From: Flammula alnicola
Taxonomy: Eukaryota > Basidiomycota > Agaricomycetes > Agaricales > Strophariaceae
Reading direction: 5' to 3'
Assembly (NCBI GenBank): GCA_015499995.1
Contig: JADNRV010000167.1
Location: forward strand, 1-64,000
DNA length: 64,000 nt
Shown: piece after piece, positions 46,838 to 55,707 of the stretch
Layout: the number at the start of each line of letters is the position of its first letter
How positions within the stretch are numbered: the stretch's first letter is position 1
The notes under the pieces: model-generated
The model's database searches: none
What the model saw: only the letters and a program-made list of their open reading frames with translations
Told to the model about the DNA's origin: nothing
Translations under genes and position numbers: made by a program

Positions 46838-47099
46838 CGTAATGGCGCCTCACCCTAGAAATGGGGACTCTGGGTTCGCTGAGACTACTGCCTGGGAATT
46901 ATAGTCGTGGACGTTGAGGATGGAGCCGTGGTTACAATTCCCGAACAACGTCGGCGACCGACTTTCCGACTCGGCCTGATCTGCACGTGGCTAACTCATC
47001 TTATCTTATCTTTCAGTGGTCACTAGGTTCGAATTCAAACGTTGAATATTGAATCAATATTGAATAACCTTTTCTTCTGACCTCGATTCGCGGAAAATA

Positions 47100-47511
47100 T
47101 GTAGGAATCTAGATAGTAATATGCTCAGTCGTTGGGGGCAAAGACTAAATAGATTCATAGATACCTAGATAGTAATATGCTAGGATATCGTAAGTAAAAG
47201 TATACAAACAGTAAAGTAAAATAAGTTCTCACCTCAGTCGTTGGGGGCAAAGACTGAGGGGAGCGAAATCGAGACACTACGGTATAAGTGTGCTACGAAC
47301 ATCGGGAAACGGCTAAGGTATAGGCGACGGAGTCCCGACGCAGTACGTTAAGAAATCATAGGTAATGTGTAACTGGCCAAGAGGCCAACGAGATGTAGAG
47401 TAGTTAAGACGGAAGTAAAATACTTGCAAAGAAAGGAATAGTCCATACGCACGGCGACGCAATGCTCGCCGTGCGCCCATCTCGTGACGGTTTGCATGTG
47501 CAACTCCAACA
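47100..47511 (-). repeat. 3' LTR of the copia element
   Basis: 412 bp, begins TGTAGGAATC and ends CTCCAACA on the plus strand. Internal duplications: AGTCGTTGGGGGCAAAGACT occurs twice (near 47127 and 47236), and TAGATAGTAATATGCT twice (near 47111 and 47166). A short GC-rich hairpin (ACGGCGA...TCGCCGT) is near 47451..47473. Confidence 0.93.
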
Positions 47512-47521
47512 CTCCCCCTCA
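47512..47521 (-). promoter_or_regulatory. Polypurine tract of the copia element
   Basis: On the element strand TGAGGGGGAG lies directly before the 3' LTR; its first three bases are the gag-pol stop codon, so the tract and the stop overlap. It would prime plus-strand DNA synthesis. Confidence 0.8.
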
Positions 47522-50500
47522 AACCGATACGAGGCCTAGTTCAGCTGCGAAATGCTTGACCTTCGGCGAGGGGAGGGCCTTGGTTAAGGTGTCGGCGACC
47601 ATATCGTCAGTGGGACAATAAACGAGGCGAATAGATCCGTTTTCGACGATCCAGCGGATAAAATGGAAGCGTATATCGATGTGCTTCGTGCGGGCGTGGT
47701 ACTGGTGGTCCTTGGTGAGTGCGATGGCAGACTGGTTGTCTGAGAACAACGTGGTGGGGTCCATCTTCATGTCGAAGAGTTGAGAGATAAGGGAACGAAG
47801 CCACAAAGCTTCCTTTGCGGCGTGAGTGGCGGCAACGTACTCGGATTCCGTGGTGGAGAGGGAAATGATTTCTTGGCGCTTCGTGGTCCAAGAAACAGCG
47901 CCGCCGTGAAGAATAAAAGCATACCCTGAGATCGCATGACGATCCTCTGCCATATTCCCATCCGCGTCCGCAAATCCAACCAACTCCTTCTGCTGTCCTC
48001 CATATGACAGCCACAGATCCTTCGTTCCACTCAGGTAGCAGAAAATGCGCTTGACGGCATCCCAATGCACCACACCAGGCTTCGAGGTAAAACGAGAGAC
48101 AGCCTGAACTGCGTAGGTGATGTCGGGGCGAGTACCTAGAGACGCGTACATCAGAGAACCAACGGCTTCGTGATAGGGAATATCGCGCATCTTCGCGAAT
48201 TCCTGCGTCGTTGACGGCGACTGGTGGGAGGTAAGGCGTATGTTGGGGTCCATGGGAATAGAGACGGGCTTGAGGTCTTCGAACCCATAGCGGCGGATAA
48301 TCGACTCGAGGTAAGAACGTTGAGAGAGGAATAAACGACGTTCTTCACGGATTCGTCGGACTTCGATCCCGAGAAGCCAGTGGAGTTCTCCGAGATCAGT
48401 GATGTCAACGTGCTTGGCGATCTCGGCCTTCAGGGACTCGATCAGTGGCAGTGCGGTGGCCACGATGGTGCAGTCATCAACATGAACCAAGACAATGACC
48501 AAGTCCTTTCCTCGACGCTTGAAGAAAACCGCCTGGTCGACGTCGCACACCGTGAATCCCAGCAACTTCATGATCTCCACCAGCCGCTGATACCACCTTC
48601 GCCCCGACTGCTTCAATCCGTACAGAGTTTTGATGAGACGGCAGACCTTCTTGATGTGCTCGGGGTCCGCGTAGCCTGGCGGCTGCCGCATGTAGATGAC
48701 TTCTTGGGAGGTAAGTTGACCATTTAGGTATGCGCCCTTGACGTCAATCTGATGAATTTCCCAATCGTTGACAGCTGCCATCGCGAGTACAGCACGAATA
48801 GATGCCAAACGAGCCACGGGTGCAAACGTGTCGAAATACTCGACTCCTGGGACTTGCGAGAAACCCTGCGCAACCAAACGAGCCTTGTAGCGGACGACGT
48901 TGCCCTGCGCATCCTTCTTGGCTCGAAAAACCCATTTAGAGCCCACAATATTGGCTCCTGGAGGTGCGTCGACGAGTTTCCATGTCCCAGCCGCCTTCAA
49001 AACTCCTAACTCCTCCTCTATCGCCTTCTCCCACAGCTTCCAATCTGGCCGCACCTTCGCCTCGGCAAGTGTACGAGGCTCCAATGCCTCGGCTTCGCTT
49101 ATCTCCGCCACCATCGCCCACTCGTCCTCAAAATCATCCGCAAACTCCCATCCGTTAACCTCCTCCCCCTCAATCGCAGCATCCTCCGCTCCTCGCGCTG
49201 GTTCTGGAGACGGTAGCTGCACACCGCGAGCAACTCTAGGTGCACTAGGAAGATTCGACGCAACTGCGCGACCCGTGAGGATGTCTTGGACCTTGCGAGT
49301 GGGCTTTCTGTTACGTTTCGGGCGCGATTCGGTCTCAGAAGCAGAGTCGTGGGACTCAGAGTTCGTTTCAGAAGGGGTTGGAGCAGCTGGGATATTGCTG
49401 ACAGGTGTCGCGGAAGTGGAAGTGGATACAGAAGGCCCAGAATCGGCTTTAGGTGGAGTTTTCAAAGGTTCGTCGGCTTTCGTTTCGATAAATTCCCATT
49501 CCTCCCCCTCGAAACGAGCTGCTGACATCCCCGTCTTGTCATAATAGACATTGCGCTCCACCGTAATCGACCTCCTTGATGACCAGTACACCCTTACACC
49601 CCTCCTCTTCTCGTCTATCCCTAACCAACGCCCCTCCTCGACTCTTCCTCCCAACTTATTTCCCTTCTCCAAACGCACCCACACCTTTTCGCCCCACTCT
49701 CGCACCTGGCTCAGGTCCGGCTTCTTCCCAAAAGCCGCCTCATAGGGGGTTTTACCGTCCAATGCTTTCGTCGAAGTGCGGTTAAGCAACCAGACGACAT
49801 GACGGGCTGCCTCAGCCCACAGAAACCGAGGGAGACCGCTGGCATGTAATAATGCCCGAATCCGCTCGACGATGGTCCTGTTTCGACGTTCGGCAATCCC
49901 ATTCTCAGCGGATGTGTCGTGGATGGTTTGTTTCTGGCGCGTACCCTTGGACTTCAGGTAAAGGACAAACTCCTTCCCGTCGTATTCGCCGCCCTGATCA
50001 GAATGTAGGACCTTGATATGCTTTCCAAGCTGCGTCTCAACCCACGCCTCGTACTCCTTGTATGAGTTGGGGGTTTCATCCTTCTTGCGAAGGAAGTAGA
50101 GGTTGGTGAGTCGCGTGCAATTGTCCACGTAGGTTACATAATAACGACGACCACCTTTCGATTCGACAGGCGCGGGTCCCCAAAGGTCGGAATGGATTTC
50201 ATCACCAAAATCCTTCGCCCTCTCGCCTCCTCTCTCCTTCGCCACCGGCTTCCTCGTTGCCTTCGCGTACACGCACGACTCGCAGAAGAAATGGTCTGGA
50301 GAAACTGAAGACTTTTCGAGGCGGATACCAGTTACAAAGCCATTATCGACCAAGCGCTTTGCAGTTGCAGGTGAGATATGACCCATCCGCCGATGTAGCT
50401 GGTCTAATGAGATTGTTTCGACAGCATTCACAGAGTACTCCATGTCGGGAGCATCATGCTCAACGCGATACAAGCCTTTCGCGTTCTTCGGCACCTTGCC

Positions 50501-52078
50501 GACCTGGACGCCCTCTGGATTCTTGATAGTGCAGAAACCACGGGAGAAATTAACATCAAAACCAAGGTCGTCGAGTCTCCCAATGGAAACGAGGGTGTAA
50601 CCGACTTCAGGAGAGTAGAGGACCTCATTGAGCGTGAGGTTCGAGGCATTTGCACCATTAGGTACGCTGATGTTGAGCTCGCCGGTCCCAGTAGCGCTGA
50701 AACCTTGCTGATTGGCAGCACGAAGACGTCGAGTGGGGGTATCTGTGAAGTCACCGAAGTCATTTCGGTACGGTGAAATATGGCGAGTGGTGCCCGAGTC
50801 GTAGATCTCGACACGAGGGGCATTATCAGGGATAACCTGACCATGGAGGTAAGCGGCCGCCACGTCGATTCTATCCCAATGCTGATCCTCGATCTCCAGA
50901 GAAGTATCCGACTCCCATCCTGCGTCTTCAAATTCGCCCGCATCACTTCCCACCTCCGAAAACCAGTCAACATCGGCCACAGAGACTCCGCAGGAGGTTG
51001 GGTCCATGTCGGCACCCCCGTCGGGCATCGAGTCATCAGACTCTGCCTCGGATTCGGTCTCACAGCTGACGGCGAACACACCGTCGCTGTCCGAACAATC
51101 CTCCTGCACGACGTTAGCCTTTTCCGAGTCCTTCTCCTTCCCCTTCCTCTTGTCGTCCTTTGAGTCCTTGGAGCTGGAGCCAGCCTTCGGCGGCTTCGTG
51201 CACTGACTCTTGAAGTGACCCTTCTCGCCGCAGTTCCAGCAAGTGACGTTCACTTTTCCCTTTCCACGGCCACCTTTCCCTTTCCACGACGACGACGACG
51301 ATGATGTGACAGCCATGGCTTCATCGTCCTTTTCGTCAGCCTTCGCCTTTCCACCGCGACGAGAGTGCTGCGCCTTCTGGCGCTCATACTCCTCCGAGAT
51401 CATCGTGATCAAGGCATTCGGGTCCGCAGTAGGGGTGGTGCCAGCTGGCGCAAACATGCGCGCTGCGGCTAGCGTCGAAGAAGCGAAGTTGGATAGTGCA
51501 GCGGGAAGTGACTGAAGAATAGTCGAAATATAGTCTTGTTGGCTGATAGCAACCCCGACAGATGCCAGTTCCTCGCGCTTGACGCGCAAGGACTCGAGGA
51601 ACTCACGAACATTGCCCTTGTCCGGACACTTGGACTCGAGGAAACGCGCGCGAAGATCTGTCTGTGCGTAGGCACCCTTCTTGGTGTACTCATCGACGAT
51701 GGCTTCCCAGCGCTCGCGAACAGTCCTCTTCGCGTGCACTTGCATCAAGGTCGAATCAGGGATCTTCTGGGTCAGCAGGGACTTGGCGGACAACTCGTCC
51801 TTGTCCCACTGCTTCTGGGCTGTGGTCTCGTCGGCCGTTGGGGCTGCGACAGCTGGGATGGTTGTCGTAGTGCCGTCGGGCGCTGTCGTCGTGATCTCGG
51901 GTGTCGGCGTCCGAAGAACTGGACGGGTCGACGTGCCATCGAAGTGGTTCCAGAAACCCTTGGCCTCGATCGCATCCTGGAAACGGACGGCGAAGACGGC
52001 CCAGTTTGAGCCCTTTAGCTCGAGCTTGGGGACGGTAGATGGAAGGGTATCAGAGAGGGATGTGGTTGACTGAGACAT
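47519..52078 (-). CDS. Copia gag-pol polyprotein
   Basis: 1519 codons from the ATG at 52078; the frame also extends a few codons upstream without an ATG. Gag with zinc knuckle CWNCGEKGHFKSQC (about residue 280). Aspartic protease active site YDSGTTRHIS (about 430). Integrase with HHCC finger (LHRRMGHISPATAKRL...CESCVYAKA), the DDE region with HSDLWGPA, LHSDQGGEYDG and ENGIAERRNRT, and a C-terminal PYEAAFGKKPDLS. Reverse transcriptase with FDTFAPVARLASIRAVLA, DVKGAYLNG and the HVDD catalytic box (about 1200). RNase H with DADGNM, STTESEYVAATHAAKEALWL, FSDNQSAIAL and HIDIRFHFIR. No stop or frameshift interrupts it, so the element may be active. Gag and pol are fused in one frame, as in classic copia. 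Confidence 0.95.
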   Translation of the reverse strand: MSQSTTSLSDTLPSTVPKLELKGSNWAVFAVRFQDAIEAKGFWNHFDGTSTRPVLRTPTPEITTTAPDGTTTTIPAVAAPTADETTAQKQWDKDELSAKSLLTQKIPDSTLMQVHAKRTVRERWEAIVDEYTKKGAYAQTDLRARFLESKCPDKGNVREFLESLRVKREELASVGVAISQQDYISTILQSLPAALSNFASSTLAAARMFAPAGTTPTADPNALITMISEEYERQKAQHSRRGGKAKADEKDDEAMAVTSSSSSSWKGKGGRGKGKVNVTCWNCGEKGHFKSQCTKPPKAGSSSKDSKDDKRKGKEKDSEKANVVQEDCSDSDGVFAVSCETESEAESDDSMPDGGADMDPTSCGVSVADVDWFSEVGSDAGEFEDAGWESDTSLEIEDQHWDRIDVAAAYLHGQVIPDNAPRVEIYDSGTTRHISPYRNDFGDFTDTPTRRLRAANQQGFSATGTGELNISVPNGANASNLTLNEVLYSPEVGYTLVSIGRLDDLGFDVNFSRGFCTIKNPEGVQVGKVPKNAKGLYRVEHDAPDMEYSVNAVETISLDQLHRRMGHISPATAKRLVDNGFVTGIRLEKSSVSPDHFFCESCVYAKATRKPVAKERGGERAKDFGDEIHSDLWGPAPVESKGGRRYYVTYVDNCTRLTNLYFLRKKDETPNSYKEYEAWVETQLGKHIKVLHSDQGGEYDGKEFVLYLKSKGTRQKQTIHDTSAENGIAERRNRTIVERIRALLHASGLPRFLWAEAARHVVWLLNRTSTKALDGKTPYEAAFGKKPDLSQVREWGEKVWVRLEKGNKLGGRVEEGRWLGIDEKRRGVRVYWSSRRSITVERNVYYDKTGMSAARFEGEEWEFIETKADEPLKTPPKADSGPSVSTSTSATPVSNIPAAPTPSETNSESHDSASETESRPKRNRKPTRKVQDILTGRAVASNLPSAPRVARGVQLPSPEPARGAEDAAIEGEEVNGWEFADDFEDEWAMVAEISEAEALEPRTLAEAKVRPDWKLWEKAIEEELGVLKAAGTWKLVDAPPGANIVGSKWVFRAKKDAQGNVVRYKARLVAQGFSQVPGVEYFDTFAPVARLASIRAVLAMAAVNDWEIHQIDVKGAYLNGQLTSQEVIYMRQPPGYADPEHIKKVCRLIKTLYGLKQSGRRWYQRLVEIMKLLGFTVCDVDQAVFFKRRGKDLVIVLVHVDDCTIVATALPLIESLKAEIAKHVDITDLGELHWLLGIEVRRIREERRLFLSQRSYLESIIRRYGFEDLKPVSIPMDPNIRLTSHQSPSTTQEFAKMRDIPYHEAVGSLMYASLGTRPDITYAVQAVSRFTSKPGVVHWDAVKRIFCYLSGTKDLWLSYGGQQKELVGFADADGNMAEDRHAISGYAFILHGGAVSWTTKRQEIISLSTTESEYVAATHAAKEALWLRSLISQLFDMKMDPTTLFSDNQSAIALTKDHQYHARTKHIDIRFHFIRWIVENGSIRLVYCPTDDMVADTLTKALPSPKVKHFAAELGLVSV

Positions 52079-52142
52079 GGTAAGGATAGATAAAATTTCG
52101 AGGTTTAACAACGAGCTGATAACGAGTTTAGATGCAGGGGGC

Positions 52143-52155
52143 GGGGCCCATAACC
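52143..52155 (-). promoter_or_regulatory. Primer-binding site, probably half-tRNA-iMet type
   Basis: Directly after the 5' LTR the element strand reads GGTTATGGGCCCC, like the primer-binding site of Drosophila copia, which pairs with the anticodon region of a cleaved initiator tRNA-Met rather than with a tRNA 3' end. The match to the host tRNA is inferred. Confidence 0.65.
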
Positions 52156-52567
52156 TGTAGGAATCTAGATAGTAATATGCTCAGTCGTTGGGGGCAAAGA
52201 CTAAATAGATTCATAGATACCTAGATAGTAATATGCTAGGATATCGTAAGTAAAAGTATACAAACAGTAAAGTAAAATAAGTTCTCACCTCAGTCGTTGG
52301 GGGCAAAGACTGAGGGGAGCGAAATCGAGACACTACGGTATAAGTGTGCTACGAACATCGGGAAACGGCTAAGGTATAGGCGACGGAGTCCCGACGCAGT
52401 ACGTTAAGAAATCATAGGTAATGTGTAACTGGCCAAGAGGCCAACGAGATGTAGAGTAGTTAAGACGGAAGTAAAATACTTGCAAAGAAAGGAATAGTCC
52501 ATACGCACGGCGACGCAATGCTCGCCGTGCGCCCATCTCGTGACGGTTTGCATGTGCAACTCCAACA
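52156..52567 (-). repeat. 5' LTR of the copia element
   Basis: 412 bp; no difference from the other LTR was found on base-by-base reading. Confidence 0.93.
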
Positions 52568-52572
52568 AAATA

Positions 52573-53243
52573 GTCAAGATTCGAAAACGAATTCCGCGCT
52601 CTTCCTTCCTTTGGCTAAGAACATTTTTTGTTGGGGAAATTTCACAGAGCAAGTAGGGCCAAGGACCGCGGACGGGCGGGAAACCTACTCCTCGTGTTGT
52701 CCACATGTTCGGCAAACCTATGAGTTTAGACACTCTTTTTTGCAGGCGCTCTCAGACACCGAGGGCGAATTACCCATAAGTATTTGTGGTTTTTTTCACG
52801 TCACTGTACTCCATTCGTACATTTTTTGGGAGGTCTGATCGGGCTTGTGGGTCCCCGTAATTCTGACAGATCTCACGAAGTTTAAATTGGCATGAGGCTG
52901 AGCACACCTACTCACTGCGGCCGCGCTCTATTGCACAATATTCACCGGAGAAGAGGCCCTGTGGCTCCTTGTAATCCTGATAAGTCATGGCAGCAGCGCT
53001 CTTGGACGGCACAAGAACAAATCATATTTTTATTTCGGGGCTAAAGTCGGTAAAGGTCTAACGCCTTGAAAGTCACTCCAGCACGAAGCTCGACACGATT
53101 GAAGGACAGAAATCATTGAGAGAATAATGCACATAATACCCTACTTTAATTTGCGAAATTTGAGGCAGAATAGCCCAGATAGGCTCGAGATGATAGGCTT
53201 TTAAATTTTCGAGTTTAGGCCCATAACTTGGAATTCAGGATGC
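52573..53243. other. Intergenic region
   Basis: Right flank of the copia insertion and 3' flank of the Old Yellow Enzyme gene. No gene seen. Removing the element would rejoin this flank to 46838..47099, upstream of the MDL1-like gene. Confidence 0.5.
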
Positions 53244-54562
53244 TCAAATTTTAGCAGTGTCCTTCAATTCTTCGGCGAACGGGTAGTCGACATAACCAAC
53301 TTCTGTTCCTTTTTGGATCCCAGGAATATAGAAAGTTCGTCTGTCGGGTGGTGTAAGAGCTATGTCGTACTTGAGACGCGCTGGAAGATCGGGCTGAGCG
53401 CGAGAAATAAAATATTCAATGAAGTTTTGGATGTAGAAGAACGAATGTCTAGTACTTACGTTCGAGATGTAAAGTCTTCCGAATGCGATCAAAACACCTT
53501 CCTTTTCCGCTCGGTCGATAGCTGACTGTCCCGTAAATCCCCCAGCGGTAATGAGCGGCCTCGGGGCCCAGATCTTGCGAATGAAGTCGTTCGACTCAGT
53601 GAGTCGATCGTTATGCTCCTCTGCATCCGTAGCCCCAGAGATACGGGGCTCGACAAGGTGAAGGTATGCAAGTTGGGGATATGCGTTCTTGAGAGACTGG
53701 ACCAAATGCGTGAACTGAGGAATAGGATTTTCCATTCCCATATCTATACACAGGAAATGTAAGCATCTTCAGATAGTAATAGTACCACCCGCAAAGACTG
53801 ACCCAACGCTGTACTCCATGGACTCAGACGAACAGCCGTTCTGTTCTCTCCGATTGCCGTCACCACTGCATCGACAACGTCTAATGCGAACTTGTTCCGC
53901 CTTTCTATGCTTCCACCGTACTCATCACTGCGCTGATTGCTGACATCTTGGATGAACTGGTCAACGAGGTACCCGTTTGCAAAGTGAAGCTCGACGCCGT
54001 CAAATCCCGCCCCATCTATAGCATTCTTCGCCGCCTGTGCGAACCACTCGACGTACTCATGAATCTCGGAAATGGTCAATTCTCTGGGGACGTTCCGGCC
54101 TGTAATCGGGATGGGCGAAGGACCAACAAGTTGCAGACCATCCGACTCAAGCAAGGAAAACTCAGCGGCTCTGCCCATACCGCGGAGCTGCATGAACATG
54201 AAGGACCCCTTGGCATGCACGCTGTCAACGATCTATCATGCGTTTCTATGTCAGAAATGGAGTACAGGCATCTGAATAACTGAAAACACAAACACCTCTT
54301 TCCACGCTTTCATCTGCTCCTGGTTCCAGATTCCCGGAGAATTGGGACGCCCTCCTGCTTGCGGCGATATGAGCGTTGACTCTGTGATGAGCAGCGTACC
54401 AGGAAGTGAAGCTCGCTGCGAATAGTAAATTTTGACAAGCGAAACGATGGGCACGTTGTCCGTCGGCGTTGCCTTAAGTCGCGTCAGAGGGGCGAGTACA
54501 ACGCGGTGCTCTAACTTGACCGTCCCGATCATGATGGGCGTGAATAATTTCGAGGACGACAT
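53244..54562 (-). CDS. Old Yellow Enzyme family NADH:flavin oxidoreductase
   Basis: FMN enzyme that reduces activated C=C bonds with NAD(P)H; physiological substrate unknown. Model: complement(join(53244..53393,53460..53743,53803..54232,54296..54562)), 376 residues, near the family norm. TIM-barrel landmarks: LFTPIMIGTVKLEHRVVLAP with LTRLKA, LLITESTLISPQAGG, the catalytic pair in VELHFANGYLVDQF (His and Asn, with Tyr as proton donor), QDVSNQRSDEYGGS, RTAVRLSPW, and the phosphate-binding RPLITAGGF...LIAFGRLYISN. The stretch usually written QLWHxGR is here QLRGMGRA, without the aromatic and His residues. A TATA-like TTTATAAA lies about 50 bp upstream. Likely involved in stress or secondary metabolism, by analogy. 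Confidence 0.92.
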
Positions 54563-54608
54563 GTCTTTTGTCTGGGAAGGTGGAGAGGTTGCGAGGGTAT
54601 TGCGAGGG

Positions 54609-54618
54609 TTTATAAATA
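54609..54618 (-). promoter_or_regulatory. TATA-like box of the Old Yellow Enzyme gene
   Basis: Minus-strand TATTTATAAA about 47 bp upstream of the start codon. Confidence 0.55.
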
Positions 54619-54767
54619 GCCCAGGGTCCGACTGATAAGAGTTTGGTATGCGGACGTGACTGATATAAAAAGGACGCGAGGAATGGCCGTTCTCGGATCC
54701 ATCCCGGGGCCCTGGTCTTGTGAGAGTACATAATCGGAGCTCATCGATTGATGCCCGTATCGATTTT

Positions 54768-55707
54768 TCATAACTCTAACAGGTACAAGTGAGTCTGCGA
54801 TAAATGAAATAATGTGACATCGCTCGAGTGGTACCTACTATCTTTCTTTATTCCTAGCGTCATCCGAAAAGTCTTTTCGAACACCTGGAAGGTCGCATTT
54901 CCAAGGATCGCAAATACAGCTCGGTCAAACGAGTGTTTAAATCGTGCGCCTTCTCCAACCAGTAGCTCTTTCCAACCCCCCCCAACAAGTTCGACCCTAT
55001 TCCTGAAAACCCCAGTTCTGAAACTTCCAAGGACAAGATTCCTCACTCCATGTCTTTCAAAGAGGTATAAGATCCTCGCCATTCGCTCCTTCATAGCCGC
55101 GTCCAAGTCGGTCTCGTCACTGTTGTTCTCCTGGAGGTACCGCCAAACTAGATCTGCATTGACTGCCGCGCCTGTAATGATCTCGACTTCGACGGGGGTC
55201 ATCCATTCGCCTTTGTCGGCGCGGATGAAAAGAACACCAGGAAGATACATCATTGCGTGGCTGTAATATCCCTTCTTCGGATCCTTTTTATGAGATTGAT
55301 AGAATCGTTGTGCGGTTTGCATCATCAAGCTAGGATAAATTGTAGAAGAGCGAGCTACAGATTCTTCCTTTAGATGACATTAATAGAGCACCAAATGCAA
55401 TCGGAATAAACGTACCTGGGCTTGAGCGCCAGTGATGAATCCGCCACCAGGATTCTTAGCTGATGCAAAATTGAGCATGCCAACCCTTTTGTCGAAGCCC
55501 ACTCAGAAAGATTGGAGTCTGCAGTGTAAAACGAGGCGTGTGCATTGGTGTTCTTTATTGCCTCCTTGAGATCGTACGCGATGCAGTCGAATCCGTATGG
55601 CCTTGCTCCAATTTCCTGAGAGTGGAAGCGGCGATCTCCTTCAGTGATTCTTTACCGACGCGTGGTGCTGACACGTTTGCCTCGCTGCTGCTGGGGGCAT
55701 TCTGCAT
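54768..55707 (-). pseudogene. Decayed microbial-type poly(ADP-ribose) glycohydrolase (DUF2263/TIGR02452)
   Basis: The C-terminal two thirds are well preserved: MLNFASAKNPGGGFITGAQAQ (55412..55474, ending at a GT donor), then EESVARSSTIYPSLM joined to YYSHAMMYLPGVLFIR, VEIITGAAVNADL, ERHGVRNLVLGSFRTGVFRN and SFDRAVFAILG. These are the macro-like fold motifs of the family, which removes ADP-ribose from proteins. The N-terminal part is broken: LKEIAASTLRKLEQGH runs in one frame from the ATG near 55707, YDLKEAIKNTNAHASFYTAD in another, and the segment that normally lies before VGMLNFASAKNPGGGF is missing with a further frame change. At least two lesions imply a pseudogene; assembly or sequencing error is the alternative. 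Confidence 0.65.

Larger units (their letters stand above)
47100..52567 (-). mobile_element. Intact Ty1/copia LTR retrotransposon
   Basis: 5468 bp element read on the minus strand. Two 412 bp LTRs (TG...CA) that I find identical by eye, a 5-bp target duplication AAATA on both sides (47095..47099 and 52568..52572), one uninterrupted gag-pol frame, a primer-binding site and a polypurine tract are all present. Domain order gag-PR-INT-RT-RH assigns it to the Pseudoviridae/copia group. Identical LTRs mean a very recent insertion. It lies upstream of the MDL1-like gene in the same orientation. Confidence 0.95.

Noticed and set aside
47100..47280. Duplicated motifs read as a CRISPR-like or satellite array
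   Set aside because: They are confined to the two LTRs of a copia element and lack regular spacers.
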